Origin: Nocardiopsis alkaliphila YIM 80379
GTDB lineage: Bacteria > Actinomycetota > Actinomycetes > Streptosporangiales > Streptosporangiaceae
Length of the DNA: 37,478 nt
Direction of reading: 5' to 3'
NCBI RefSeq assembly: GCF_000341005.1
Contig: NZ_ANBD01000004.1
Location: 9,082 to 46,559 of the forward strand
A program made the position numbers and the translations under genes. Under the pieces are notes generated by a model. The model did not search any database, had not been told where the DNA came from, and saw only the letters and a list, made by a program, of their open reading frames with translations. Every line of letters starts with the position of its first letter. The stretch's first letter is position 1. This document shows, piece after piece, positions 26,711-34,252 of the stretch.

Positions 26711-27196
26711 ATGGCCACAGATCCCACCGAATCCTTCGTCCGCCCCTGGGTCGCGGCAGGCGTGCTGTTCTACGACCACCAAGGTCGCGTGATGATGGTC
26801 GTGCCCACCTACAAGGACTACCTGGACCTTCCCGGCGGCTACGTCGAACATGGGGAGACCCCGCTACGGGGCGCGGTACGAGAGGTCCAGGAGGAACTGG
26901 GGATCACCCCGCCTATCGGGCGCCTGCTGGTCACCGATTGGTTGCCCGGCCCCGAGCGGGACGACCAACGGTTCGTCTTCGACGGAGGAGTGCTCGACGG
27001 GCGATGGTCGGATCGGATCGTGCTCGAAGAGGCCGAGTTGGCCGGCTACGAGTTCCACGACGTGGCCTCGATCGAGTCGGTGACGATCCCCCGGCTCGCC
27101 CGCAGGATCCTTCAGGCCGACCACGCGCGTCGGGAGGGAACGACGCTCTACCTGGAGAACGGCGCGGTCGTTTCGGGCACGCTCACCGCCCGGTGA
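26711..27196 (+). CDS. Nudix hydrolase
   Basis: A 161-residue protein with one Nudix domain. The Nudix box is complete: it begins GGYVEHGETPLRGAV and continues REVQEELGI, matching G-x5-E-x7-REUxEExGU, so the magnesium-binding glutamates are intact. These enzymes hydrolyse a nucleoside diphosphate linked to another group; the substrate cannot be given. Translation appears leaderless from ATG 26711. It is divergent from the small basic protein gene. Confidence 0.9.
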   Translation: MATDPTESFVRPWVAAGVLFYDHQGRVMMVVPTYKDYLDLPGGYVEHGETPLRGAVREVQEELGITPPIGRLLVTDWLPGPERDDQRFVFDGGVLDGRWSDRIVLEEAELAGYEFHDVASIESVTIPRLARRILQADHARREGTTLYLENGAVVSGTLTAR

Positions 27197-27300
27197 ACCG
27201 GACGGCTTCGAAGAAGGGGGGCCACCCCGATTCGGCGAGGGGCGGACCACCCCCTGGGGCGGCGAACCACCGGCGATGGCGTCCCACCTCGTTGGGCGAT

Positions 27301-27318
27301 GAATCCGGGACCGGATTC
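27301..27318. promoter_or_regulatory. 18-bp palindrome upstream of the HIT gene
   Basis: GAATCCGG (27301-27308) and CCGGATTC (27311-27318) are exact inverse complements separated by GA. A possible -10 box TAGAAC lies at about 27340, so the palindrome sits at or upstream of the -35 position and may be an operator. Confidence 0.35.
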
Positions 27319-27384
27319 GAGTGATCGACCGACGTCCTTGGTAGAACCTCGAACACGACATCCGCCAGAAGAAGGGCCATCCCC

Positions 27385-27816
27385 ATGCCGACCCTGTTCT
27401 CGAAGATCATCGCCGGTGACCTTCCCGGACACTTCGTTTGGGAGGATCCCGAGGTCGTGGCCTTCCTGTCCATAGCCCCGCTTCGACCAGGGCACACCCT
27501 GGTCGTTCCCCGGGCCGAGGTCGATCGTTGGACCGATATCGAGCCCGCCCTCTTGACCAGGTGCATGGAGGTGGCCCAGGCGATCGGTCAGGGTGTGCGC
27601 GCGGCCTGGGACGCACCGCGCGCCGGGTTGGTGATCGCCGGTTTCGAGGTACCTCACATGCACGTCCACGTGGCCCCGGCCTGGGATTTGTCCGACTTCG
27701 ACTTCACCACGGTGGAGGTGGAGGAGGATCGGGGCGTCCTGGAGACGGCGGCCGAGCGTTTGCGCAACGCGCTCCAGGAGTTGGGCTTTCCTCACGCCGT
27801 ACCGCCCAGAGCCTGA
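27385..27816 (+). CDS. HIT-family hydrolase
   Basis: A 143-residue histidine-triad protein that probably hydrolyses nucleoside phosphoramidates or dinucleotides. The N-terminal FSKIIAGDLPGHFVWED segment and PLRPGHTLVVPRAEVD are typical, and the triad itself is PHMHVHVAP (His-x-His-x-His). The ATG at 27385 has AAGAAGGG upstream. It ends about 190 nt before the first CRISPR repeat; no cas-like gene adjoins it. Confidence 0.92.
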   Translation: MPTLFSKIIAGDLPGHFVWEDPEVVAFLSIAPLRPGHTLVVPRAEVDRWTDIEPALLTRCMEVAQAIGQGVRAAWDAPRAGLVIAGFEVPHMHVHVAPAWDLSDFDFTTVEVEEDRGVLETAAERLRNALQELGFPHAVPPRA

Positions 27817-27934
27817 ACCAGGCCCTGTCGAACGCGCGCAGGTTCCGGTCTCCTTCGCTTGCCCGGCCGTCCCCATACGAGGCCCTTTTCGGGGCCCGCC
27901 TGTGGGACCATGGCGGAGTTGAAGGTGTGGTCCC

Positions 27935-28003
27935 GGACAGCTCTTGGAGCTGAACCGAATATAACGCAGAGGTAACACCCTGTGTTGTCGCAGGTCATTA
28001 ACT
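27935..28003 (+). promoter_or_regulatory. CRISPR leader-like sequence
   Basis: The stretch directly before the first repeat is markedly richer in A and T than its surroundings, containing GAATATAACGCAGAGG and TTGTCGCAGGTCATTAACT. This fits a type I-E leader, which lies on the side of the intact repeat. I judge it by position and composition only. Confidence 0.5.
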
Positions 28004-28093
28004 GTGAGCCCCACGCACGTGGGGATGGACCGGTGGCCAGCGCCGGCGAGGTGATGGACGTCCCGTGAGCCCCACGCACGTGGGGATACCACG
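28004..28093 (+). CRISPR. Two-repeat type I-E-like CRISPR mini-array
   Basis: Repeat 1 (28004-28032, 29 nt) opens GTGAGCCCC, has the inner inverted repeat CCCCACGCACGTGGGG, and ends GGATGGACCG. A 32-nt spacer (28033-28064) follows. Repeat 2 (28065-28093) matches repeat 1 for 23 nt, up to GGGGAT, then diverges (ACCACG instead of GGACCG), as expected for the degenerate far end of an array. The 61-nt period and the repeat form fit type I-E of actinobacteria, read in the plus direction. No cas gene occurs in the window, so the array would depend on Cas proteins encoded elsewhere, or is a relic. Confidence 0.8.
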
Positions 28094-28235
28094 GCCATGG
28101 TCGCCTGGATCTCAGACTCGTCGGCGATCGTGGTGGTGTGGTAGGCCAGACGGGCCGCCAAGAGGGAAGGGGCTTTCTGCGCCTTTTGGGGATGAAGGTC
28201 GTCGACCCCTGAGACGTTCGGTCCGAGTCCAGCCG

Positions 28236-28269
28236 TACCACCCCTCAGGGTACCCGGGGTGGGTATAGG
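28236..28269 (+). promoter_or_regulatory. Copper-operator-like palindrome and promoter of cueP
   Basis: TACCACCCC (28236-28244) and GGGGTGGGTA (28256-28265) form a near-perfect inverted repeat around GGGTACCC (28248-28255). TATAGG (28264-28269) overlapping its right edge could be the -10 box, about 40 nt before the cueP ATG. GC-tract pseudo-palindromes with TACC/GGTA ends resemble operators of CsoR-type copper repressors. The assignment is inference from the gene downstream. Confidence 0.45.
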
Positions 28270-28310
28270 CTGGCCTGGTTCGATGACACGCGACCGGACA
28301 GGACCCGAAC

Positions 28311-28907
28311 ATGAGGTACAGGGCTGCGGCCACGCTCGCCGCTGTGGCGCTCGCGCTCACCGCCTGCGGCGCCTCCGAGGTGGAAGAGAGCACCACCGCG
28401 AGCGAGGCCGCCTCCGAGCAAGGACGGGACCTGTTGGTCGAGCACGGCCTCGACGGCCTCGACGCCGAGGAGATCGTCGACCACCTCGACCTCCTGCCCC
28501 TGGCGGAGCGCCCCACCGACCTCATCGCCTCGGTACGCCCCGGATCACTGGTGCTCTCCGGCGGAACCGGGGGCGAAGAGGTCGAACTCGACCTGCCCGA
28601 GGACTTGTTCTACCTCTCCATGGCCCCGTACGTGGATCAGACCCACGATTGCTTCCACCACAGCCTCACCACGTGCCTGGGTGAACTACGAGGTGAGGAG
28701 GTCACCGTGACGATCACCGACGACACCGACGACACGGTGCTGGTGCAGGAGACCGCCTCCACCTTCGACAACGGGTTCGTCGGATACTGGCTGCCCAGCG
28801 ACATCGACGCGACCATCACCGTCGAACACCAGGGCCGAACCGCGAGCACGCGGATCTCCACCGGCGAGGACGACCCCACCTGTTTGACCACGCTCGCGCT
28901 GACCTGA
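28311..28907 (+). CDS. cueP: CueP-family copper-binding lipoprotein
   Basis: A 198-residue exported lipoprotein: a short signal peptide ends in the lipobox LTAC with the lipidated Cys at residue 19. The mature part has VEHGLDGLDAEEIVDHLD, LPLAERPTDLIASVRP, VDQTHDCFHHSLTTC and a C-terminal PTCLTTLAL, all characteristic of CueP. Its cysteines (DC...TTC and PTC) are the likely copper ligands. In Salmonella CueP binds copper in the periplasm; here it would act on the outer face of the membrane in copper tolerance or delivery. AGGAC precedes the ATG. The upstream palindrome suggests copper control. Confidence 0.88.
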   Translation: MRYRAAATLAAVALALTACGASEVEESTTASEAASEQGRDLLVEHGLDGLDAEEIVDHLDLLPLAERPTDLIASVRPGSLVLSGGTGGEEVELDLPEDLFYLSMAPYVDQTHDCFHHSLTTCLGELRGEEVTVTITDDTDDTVLVQETASTFDNGFVGYWLPSDIDATITVEHQGRTASTRISTGEDDPTCLTTLALT

Positions 28908-28934
28908 GCCCCACACGCGGGGCCTCGTCTTTTT
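28908..28934 (+). terminator. Rho-independent terminator of cueP
   Basis: GCCCC (28908-28912) pairs with GGGGC (28919-28923), and a T-run ends at 28934. It starts directly after the stop codon and is the only hairpin in the window with a clear T-run. Confidence 0.8.
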
Positions 28935-28993
28935 GTGGTGGACTTTGCCGGCGGGCGTCTCTACCGTGAGCGTCCGATCGGAAAGGACCCCAC

Positions 28994-29929
28994 GTGAAGA
29001 CGTTCACCCTGCCCGGGACGGACATCACCGTTCCCGACGTCGTGCTCGGCCTGATGCGCATCGCCGACAAGAGCGACGAGCAGATCCGCGCCCTGGTGCG
29101 CACCGCACGCGAAGCCGGTATCGACTTCGTGGACCACGCCGACATCTACGGGCCCACCCTCCACGCCTGTGAACGTCGCTTCGCCGAGGCGATGCGGTTG
29201 ACCCCGGCCGAACGCGACGCCCTCACCATCCAGACCAAGGCGGGCATCGTCCCTGAGGGGCCCTACTTCGACCATTCCTACGACCACATCGTCGCCTCGG
29301 TCGAGGGCTCCTTGCGCGCACTGAACACCGACCGCGTGGACATCCTGTTGCTACACCGGCCCGACGCGCTCGTGGAACCCGAAGAGGTCGCCCGGGCCTT
29401 CGACCACCTGGAGTCGACCGGCAAGGTACGCGCGTTCGGGGTCTCCAACCACACACCCCGCCAGGTCGACCTGTTGCGTCGCCACGTGCGGCAACCCATC
29501 GTGGTGAACCAGCTCCAGCTGTCGATCACCCATGCCCCCATCATCACCCAGGGGCTGGCCTCGAACATGCTGGGCGAACCACAGTCGGCCACCCTGGATG
29601 GGGGAGGCGTTCTCGACCACGCCCGTTCGCACGACATCACCGTGCAGGCGTGGTCGCCGTTCCAGGCGGGCTTCTTCAACGGCGTTTTCCTGGGCTCTCC
29701 CGAGTACGCCGAACTCAACGCGGTCATCGACCGCTTGGCCGCACGGTACGACGTGCCGCCCATCGCCGTGGCCACGGCGTGGATCACCCGACACCCCGCC
29801 CGTATGCAGGTCGTGCTGGGCACCACCACCCCCGAACGGGTGAGTGGTGCCGCCCAGGGCTCGGATCTGACCCTGACCCGCCCCGAATGGTACGAATTGA
29901 CCCGTGCCGCCGGCCACCGCGTGCCCTGA
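28994..29929 (+). CDS. Aldo/keto reductase, YdhF-like
   Basis: A 311-residue NADPH-dependent oxidoreductase with the TIM-barrel aldo/keto reductase pattern. The catalytic set is present: Asp and Tyr in FVDHADIYG, Lys in TIQTKAGI and His in ILLLHRPDAL. GVSNHTPRQVDLL and NQLQLSITH match the YdhF subgroup, and IAVATAWITRHPARMQVVLGTTTPERV near the end is the cofactor-binding region. The physiological substrate is unknown. GGAAAGGA lies before the GTG start, and TACCGT about 25 nt upstream may be the -10 box. Confidence 0.9.
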   Translation: MKTFTLPGTDITVPDVVLGLMRIADKSDEQIRALVRTAREAGIDFVDHADIYGPTLHACERRFAEAMRLTPAERDALTIQTKAGIVPEGPYFDHSYDHIVASVEGSLRALNTDRVDILLLHRPDALVEPEEVARAFDHLESTGKVRAFGVSNHTPRQVDLLRRHVRQPIVVNQLQLSITHAPIITQGLASNMLGEPQSATLDGGGVLDHARSHDITVQAWSPFQAGFFNGVFLGSPEYAELNAVIDRLAARYDVPPIAVATAWITRHPARMQVVLGTTTPERVSGAAQGSDLTLTRPEWYELTRAAGHRVP

Positions 29930-30045
29930 ACGCGGCGGTTCGGACCTTCGCGAGTTCCGCCAACGGGAACGGCGCGGGTCGGATCTGCGAGCAAGGGTTC
30001 GGGGCGGGGTACCGTGCCGTCTGGACGGCGCATGGAAGGGGAGTC

Positions 30046-30669
30046 ATGGGACGCGCGCGGGAACGACGTGACGGGGTCGCGATACGTGCGGCCGGCCGCC
30101 GGGACATGGCGGCGGTCTCGGGGGTCCTGGCTCGGGCCTTCGTCGAGGATCCGTTCGTGGCGTGGATGTTCCCCCAAGGGCGCGCGCGTCGGGCGCGTCG
30201 GCTCTACGCGATCGAGGCCGGGTTCGAGTACCTGCCGTACGGGCGGGTGGACGTGGCCGTACTGGAGGGCCGGGTGGTGGGCGCAGCTCTGTGGGGTCGC
30301 CCCGGCCTCTCCACGGGCCCGGGCGCCCTGCGTTCCCTCCCACACCTGGTCGAGCTCTTCGGGATCGACCGGCTGCCCGTGGTGTTCCAAGGTTTGGCGC
30401 GTCTGGCCGAGCACACGCCCCGGACTCCTCACTGGTATCTCGCGGAGCTGGGCACCGATCCCGACGTGCGTGGTGTCGGCGCCGGTTCGGGCCTGTTGCG
30501 TCATGGGCTGGAGTGGGCCGACGCGCATGGCACACCCGTTTTCCTGGAGTCGAGCAGCGCGACGAACCTGCCGTTCTATGAGCGTTTCGGGTTCCGTGTC
30601 CTGGCCGAGGTCCCCATGCCACACGGGCCGGTTCTGCACACCATGCTGCGCGAGCCGGGGGCATCGTGA
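30046..30669 (+). CDS. GNAT-family N-acetyltransferase
   Basis: A 207-residue acetyltransferase with the layout of the puromycin-acetyltransferase-like group. It starts VAIRAAGRRDMAAVSGVLARAFVEDPFVAWMFP; the acetyl-CoA motif is LAELGTDPDVRGVGAGSGLLRHGL, and FLESSSATNLPFYERFGFRVL is the following motif B region. Substrate unknown. The ATG at 30046 follows AGGGGAG; another ATG at 30031 is out of frame. It lies just upstream of, and convergent with, the DUF1989 gene. Confidence 0.87.
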   Translation: MGRARERRDGVAIRAAGRRDMAAVSGVLARAFVEDPFVAWMFPQGRARRARRLYAIEAGFEYLPYGRVDVAVLEGRVVGAALWGRPGLSTGPGALRSLPHLVELFGIDRLPVVFQGLARLAEHTPRTPHWYLAELGTDPDVRGVGAGSGLLRHGLEWADAHGTPVFLESSSATNLPFYERFGFRVLAEVPMPHGPVLHTMLREPGAS

Positions 30670-30743
30670 CCGGGAAGCGTGCGTGGGACCGCCGGTGGGC
30701 TACCGCACGCGGCTCCTCGCCCCGGCTCCTCGACTTCGACGTG

Positions 30744-31577
30744 TCAACCCCGCAAACGCAGGCCGTGCGCGTTCCCGTAGGCGGCGGGCTCGGGTACGGT
30801 CCACCCCTCCAGCAATTCCGGATCGGGCCGCTGCACCTCCACCGCCAAGGGACGGCACACCTCGATCGGGTCGCGAGCGTCGGGCCCCCACAACGGTAGC
30901 GACAGGTCGCCTCCCGGGCAGGTCGACAGGGCGCACAGCAGGTCCTGTTCGGCGAAGAACTCCAGGAAGTCCCCGGGGCGGGCGGGCGAGGTCTTCATGA
31001 AGTATCGGTCCTGGTCGTTGAGTCCGGTGCATTGGAAGACGTTGAGTACGTCGTGCACGTCGAACTCGGTCAGCCCGTGCGGCAGCACCGCCCGGGTCAG
31101 GTTCGAGTGACAGTGCAGATCGAAGTCCTCACCGGTCAGCATCCGGTTCACGTAGGGATCACAGCGTGTCCCCAACAGGTCGTGCACACGCCCGCCCTCG
31201 GCGTCGACGCCGTACCAGTCCAGGCTGTCGGCGGTGATGGTGACCAAGGGCCGCAGATAGGGCAACGTGGACCAGAGCCGGTCGTGCCGGGACACGTGGG
31301 CGCTCTGCAACTGGCGGGTCCGTGAGGCCCACATTCGTTCCCGGGGGTTGTGCAGATTCCAGATGTTGAGGTCGCCCACCTGGGGTCCCTCGGGTGCCAC
31401 GATTCGGAACAGGTGCCCGGCGGGTACCTTCCAGGCCCGCCCCGAGCGGATCGGAATCACGAATCTTTCCGTCAGGGAACGCTTCTCGGTGCGCTCCGCC
31501 AACCGGTCGTAGAAAGCGGTGTCGACGTCGAGCGCGCCGCCCGCGGTGGCCCGGTACGCGGCCTCGGGTGAACCCAT
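30744..31577 (-). CDS. DUF1989 (urea carboxylase-associated) family protein
   Basis: A 277-residue protein of the DUF1989 family. Recognisable pieces are PAGHLFRIVAPEGPQVGDLNIWNL, LGTRCDPYVNRMLTG, HCHSNLTRAV, and LNVFQCTGLNDQDRYFMKTSPARPGDFLEFFAE. Members are often found next to urea carboxylase genes, but no urea carboxylase or allophanate hydrolase is present in this window, so this copy stands alone. The activity is unknown; the conserved His and Cys residues suggest metal binding. GAGGAAT precedes the ATG at 31577. Confidence 0.88.
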   Translation of the reverse strand: MGSPEAAYRATAGGALDVDTAFYDRLAERTEKRSLTERFVIPIRSGRAWKVPAGHLFRIVAPEGPQVGDLNIWNLHNPRERMWASRTRQLQSAHVSRHDRLWSTLPYLRPLVTITADSLDWYGVDAEGGRVHDLLGTRCDPYVNRMLTGEDFDLHCHSNLTRAVLPHGLTEFDVHDVLNVFQCTGLNDQDRYFMKTSPARPGDFLEFFAEQDLLCALSTCPGGDLSLPLWGPDARDPIEVCRPLAVEVQRPDPELLEGWTVPEPAAYGNAHGLRLRG

Positions 31578-32051
31578 GGATTCCTCGTTTCCACTCGTGT
31601 GCGCAAAACTCCTACCCCTTCCCCCACGCCTTCACCGCCTCCTGGGCCGGACCGTTCACGAGGCCGCGTCGGAACATCGGGTAGACCACCACGATGGGTG
31701 CGATGGCGCCCAGGTTCGGTTCGGGGAGGGATTCTCGCCGCCCGTAGGCCTCGACGTGCGGTTCCAGGTCGAGTCCGGGGCCACCGGGAACGAGTGAGCG
31801 CATCGCTCCCGGGGCCTGCCGGGCGATGCCGGGCGTCTTCTCGGAGGGCCTGGCCTCCTTCGCGGATCGTCGAGCGATCGGGATCGGACCGCGCCGGTGA
31901 CGTTCGGGCACGCCGAAGGCGAAACCGGTTCGGAGCCGATCGGTGTCGGCGCGAACACGGGACGTCCGTGTCGGAGTCTCCTCCACCAGGGTGGGGAAGG
32001 AAGACATACCGCAGGCAAGTCCGTCAACGTCCTACAAAGGGGAGCGATCCG
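31578..32051. other. Intergenic region with possible gene remnant
   Basis: This 474-bp gap separates the divergent DUF1989 and GH89 genes. Apart from the possible permease remnant at 31612-31716, I see no gene. The GH89 ribosome binding site GGGGAG lies at about 32040. Several imperfect GC hairpins occur around 31805-31840. Confidence 0.4.
31612..31716 (-). pseudogene. Possible C-terminal remnant of a sugar ABC permease
   Basis: The last 34 codons of a minus-strand frame read like the end of a MalG-type carbohydrate ABC permease: a hydrophobic AIAPIVVVYPMF followed by RRGLVNGPAQEAVK. These permeases usually end with a hydrophobic helix, an aromatic-Gln-Arg/Lys motif and a GAVKG tail. Upstream the frame soon stops resembling a permease and shows no membrane helices, so at most a decayed 3' end remains. 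A sugar importer remnant beside a glycosidase gene is plausible. Confidence 0.3.
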
Positions 32052-34208
32052 ATGGCCGCCGCAACCCAGGACCCGCCCGGATGGAGTACGCAGGTCGCCG
32101 CTCTGGGCCGCCGCGTGGTCGGTCCCGCCCACCGCCGGATCGTCTTTGGTGAATACCAGGGCGCACCGCGTCGCTTCACCTACCACGCCGATGGGGGAGT
32201 ACTCACGATCGAGGCGACCGACGCCGTGGCGGCCTCCGTGGGGCTGCACACCTACCTACGGCGTGTGTGCGGCCGCGCCGTCACCCGGGACGCCCATCTG
32301 CCGTTCTCGATCACCACCCTGCCCGATGCCCCGCCCACCCATGGCACCGCCGAGACCGACCAGGCCTACTACCTCGACTTCTGCGCCACCGGTCACACGG
32401 CGGCCTACTGGGGCTGGGACGACTGGGAGCGGGAGATCGACTGGATGGCGTTGCACGGCGTCACCACGCCTCTGACCGTGGTGGGTCATGAGGCCGTCCT
32501 GTACGAGGCCTACGTTCGGCTGGGGTTGACCGAATCCCAGGCGCGCGCCTTCCTCGGCGGCCCCGGCTACCTGCCCTGGCAATTCATGGGACGCCTGGAC
32601 CACTTCGCCGGGCCGATGCCCTCCTCCTGGGTCCACACCCACCGTGACCTGGGTCGCCGGGTCCTGGGACGCCAGCGTTCCCTGGGGATGAGGCCGGTCC
32701 TGCCCGGCTTCATCGGCCACGTTCTACCGGCCCTCGCTCCTGGCCGTACCCGGCCCCGTGGCCGGCACGGGTTGGTCACCCACGTCCTGGATCCCACCGA
32801 TCCCCTCTACGCGCGGATCTGTGCCACGATCGTTCGCACCCAACAGGAACTGTGGGAGGGCACCGACCACCTCTACGCCATCGACCCCTTCATCGAGATG
32901 TTTCCGGTCGAGGCCGACCCCTCTTTTCCCGGCGTCGTCGCACGCGCCACCCTGGACGGGCTGACCCGGGCCGACCCCCGCGCGGTGTGGGTGATGCGGA
33001 CCCGGCCCTTCTCCCATCAGAGCGACTTTTGGAGCCCCGAACGCGTCAGTGCCTTCCTGGACGCCATCCCCGACGAACGCCTGCACCTGCTGGACCTGTG
33101 GAGCGAACACGATCCCCAGTGGTCCCGTTTGGAAGCCTTCGGCGGTATCCCGCGGACCTGGGGCGCGTTGCTCGATTGTGGAGGCCGCAGTGAATCGATC
33201 GCCGGCCTCCAAGACGCCGTGGACCGCCTGGCCATGGCCAAGGACACCGCCCATCCGCCCACCGGCGTCGGCCTGGCCATGGAGGCCACCGGAAACAACC
33301 CCGCCTTCTTCGAACTGATCATGGACCAGGCCTGGACGCGCACCGAGGACGTGGCCCAGGACTGGTTGCCCGACTTCGTCCGGCAACGCTACGGAACCGG
33401 TCAGAACCCCGAGTCGCCGGCCGGCCGGCGTGGGCTCTTGGACACCGTCCTGGGGGCCTCGGGTGTGCGTGTTGCCCCCGAACGGTTCAACGGTGTGCTG
33501 TCCCTGCGTCCCCACTACCGGGACCTGGAGGATCCGACCCGGCTCCGGGAACAGGTCACCGGACTGGTCTGGTATCCCTGGTCGCGGCTGCTGCGTGCCT
33601 GGGAACGTCTGGTCGAGGCGGCCGAGGCCGCCCCCGCCCTCGCCGATGGGCCCCTGGGACACGACTTGGCGGATGTGGCCACGGCCGTGTTGGCCCGCGT
33701 GGCCGACCATCGCTACCTGGAGATCGTCGAGCACCTGAACCGGCATCGAACGGTGCCCGAACAGCGGGTGGCTCGCTTCCTGGAGGTGTTCGACGACCTG
33801 GACGCCCTGTTGGACACCCGCCCCGAGTACCGCTATCGGGGCTGGGAGGCCAAGGCCACCTCATGGGCCACCAGTACCGAGGATCATCGGGTCCTGGCCG
33901 ACAACGCTCGCCGCGTCCTCACCGTCTGGATCACTCTGGACAACCTGCGCCTGGACGACTACGCCGCCCGCCTGTGGTCGGGGTTGGTCGGTGACTACTA
34001 CCGGTCACGTTGGGAGTCCTGGGGGACAGGCCTGTCCGAAGCGTTGACCGACCCCGAAGGCGCGGCCGTGCGGTTGGAGTACCGGCTCAACGAGCACAGT
34101 GAACGTTTTCTCCGGCGGGGCCTGGCGTACACCCCGCCCCCCACCGAGAGCACTTTGGTCCGTTCCCGTCACCTGCTGGAGCGCTACGCGGGCACCGAAA
34201 GCCCGTGA
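32052..34208 (+). CDS. Alpha-N-acetylglucosaminidase, GH89
   Basis: A 718-residue glycoside hydrolase of family 89, similar along its length to human NAGLU. It should release terminal alpha-linked N-acetylglucosamine. Hallmarks are AAYWGWDDWEREIDWMALHGV, GPMPSSWVHTHRDLG, SLGMRPVLPGFIGHVLPAL, HLYAIDPFIEMFP and GVGLAMEATGNNPAFFEL. The catalytic glutamates are expected at Glu282 (IEMFP) and Glu411 (AMEATG), about the same distance apart as human Glu316 and Glu446. Unlike the secreted enzymes it has no signal peptide or surface-binding domains, so it is probably cytosolic and acts on imported sugars. GGGGAG lies seven bases before the ATG. Confidence 0.92.
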   Translation: MAAATQDPPGWSTQVAALGRRVVGPAHRRIVFGEYQGAPRRFTYHADGGVLTIEATDAVAASVGLHTYLRRVCGRAVTRDAHLPFSITTLPDAPPTHGTAETDQAYYLDFCATGHTAAYWGWDDWEREIDWMALHGVTTPLTVVGHEAVLYEAYVRLGLTESQARAFLGGPGYLPWQFMGRLDHFAGPMPSSWVHTHRDLGRRVLGRQRSLGMRPVLPGFIGHVLPALAPGRTRPRGRHGLVTHVLDPTDPLYARICATIVRTQQELWEGTDHLYAIDPFIEMFPVEADPSFPGVVARATLDGLTRADPRAVWVMRTRPFSHQSDFWSPERVSAFLDAIPDERLHLLDLWSEHDPQWSRLEAFGGIPRTWGALLDCGGRSESIAGLQDAVDRLAMAKDTAHPPTGVGLAMEATGNNPAFFELIMDQAWTRTEDVAQDWLPDFVRQRYGTGQNPESPAGRRGLLDTVLGASGVRVAPERFNGVLSLRPHYRDLEDPTRLREQVTGLVWYPWSRLLRAWERLVEAAEAAPALADGPLGHDLADVATAVLARVADHRYLEIVEHLNRHRTVPEQRVARFLEVFDDLDALLDTRPEYRYRGWEAKATSWATSTEDHRVLADNARRVLTVWITLDNLRLDDYAARLWSGLVGDYYRSRWESWGTGLSEALTDPEGAAVRLEYRLNEHSERFLRRGLAYTPPPTESTLVRSRHLLERYAGTESP

Positions 34209-34252
34209 GCGGGCGCCGCGTTCGCTTTCGACCGGGTGAAAGGGTGTGGGTC

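Noticed and set aside
28908-28934. Third, degenerate CRISPR repeat
   Set aside because: It is not at the array period, begins directly at a stop codon and is followed by a T-run, so it is better explained as the cueP terminator.
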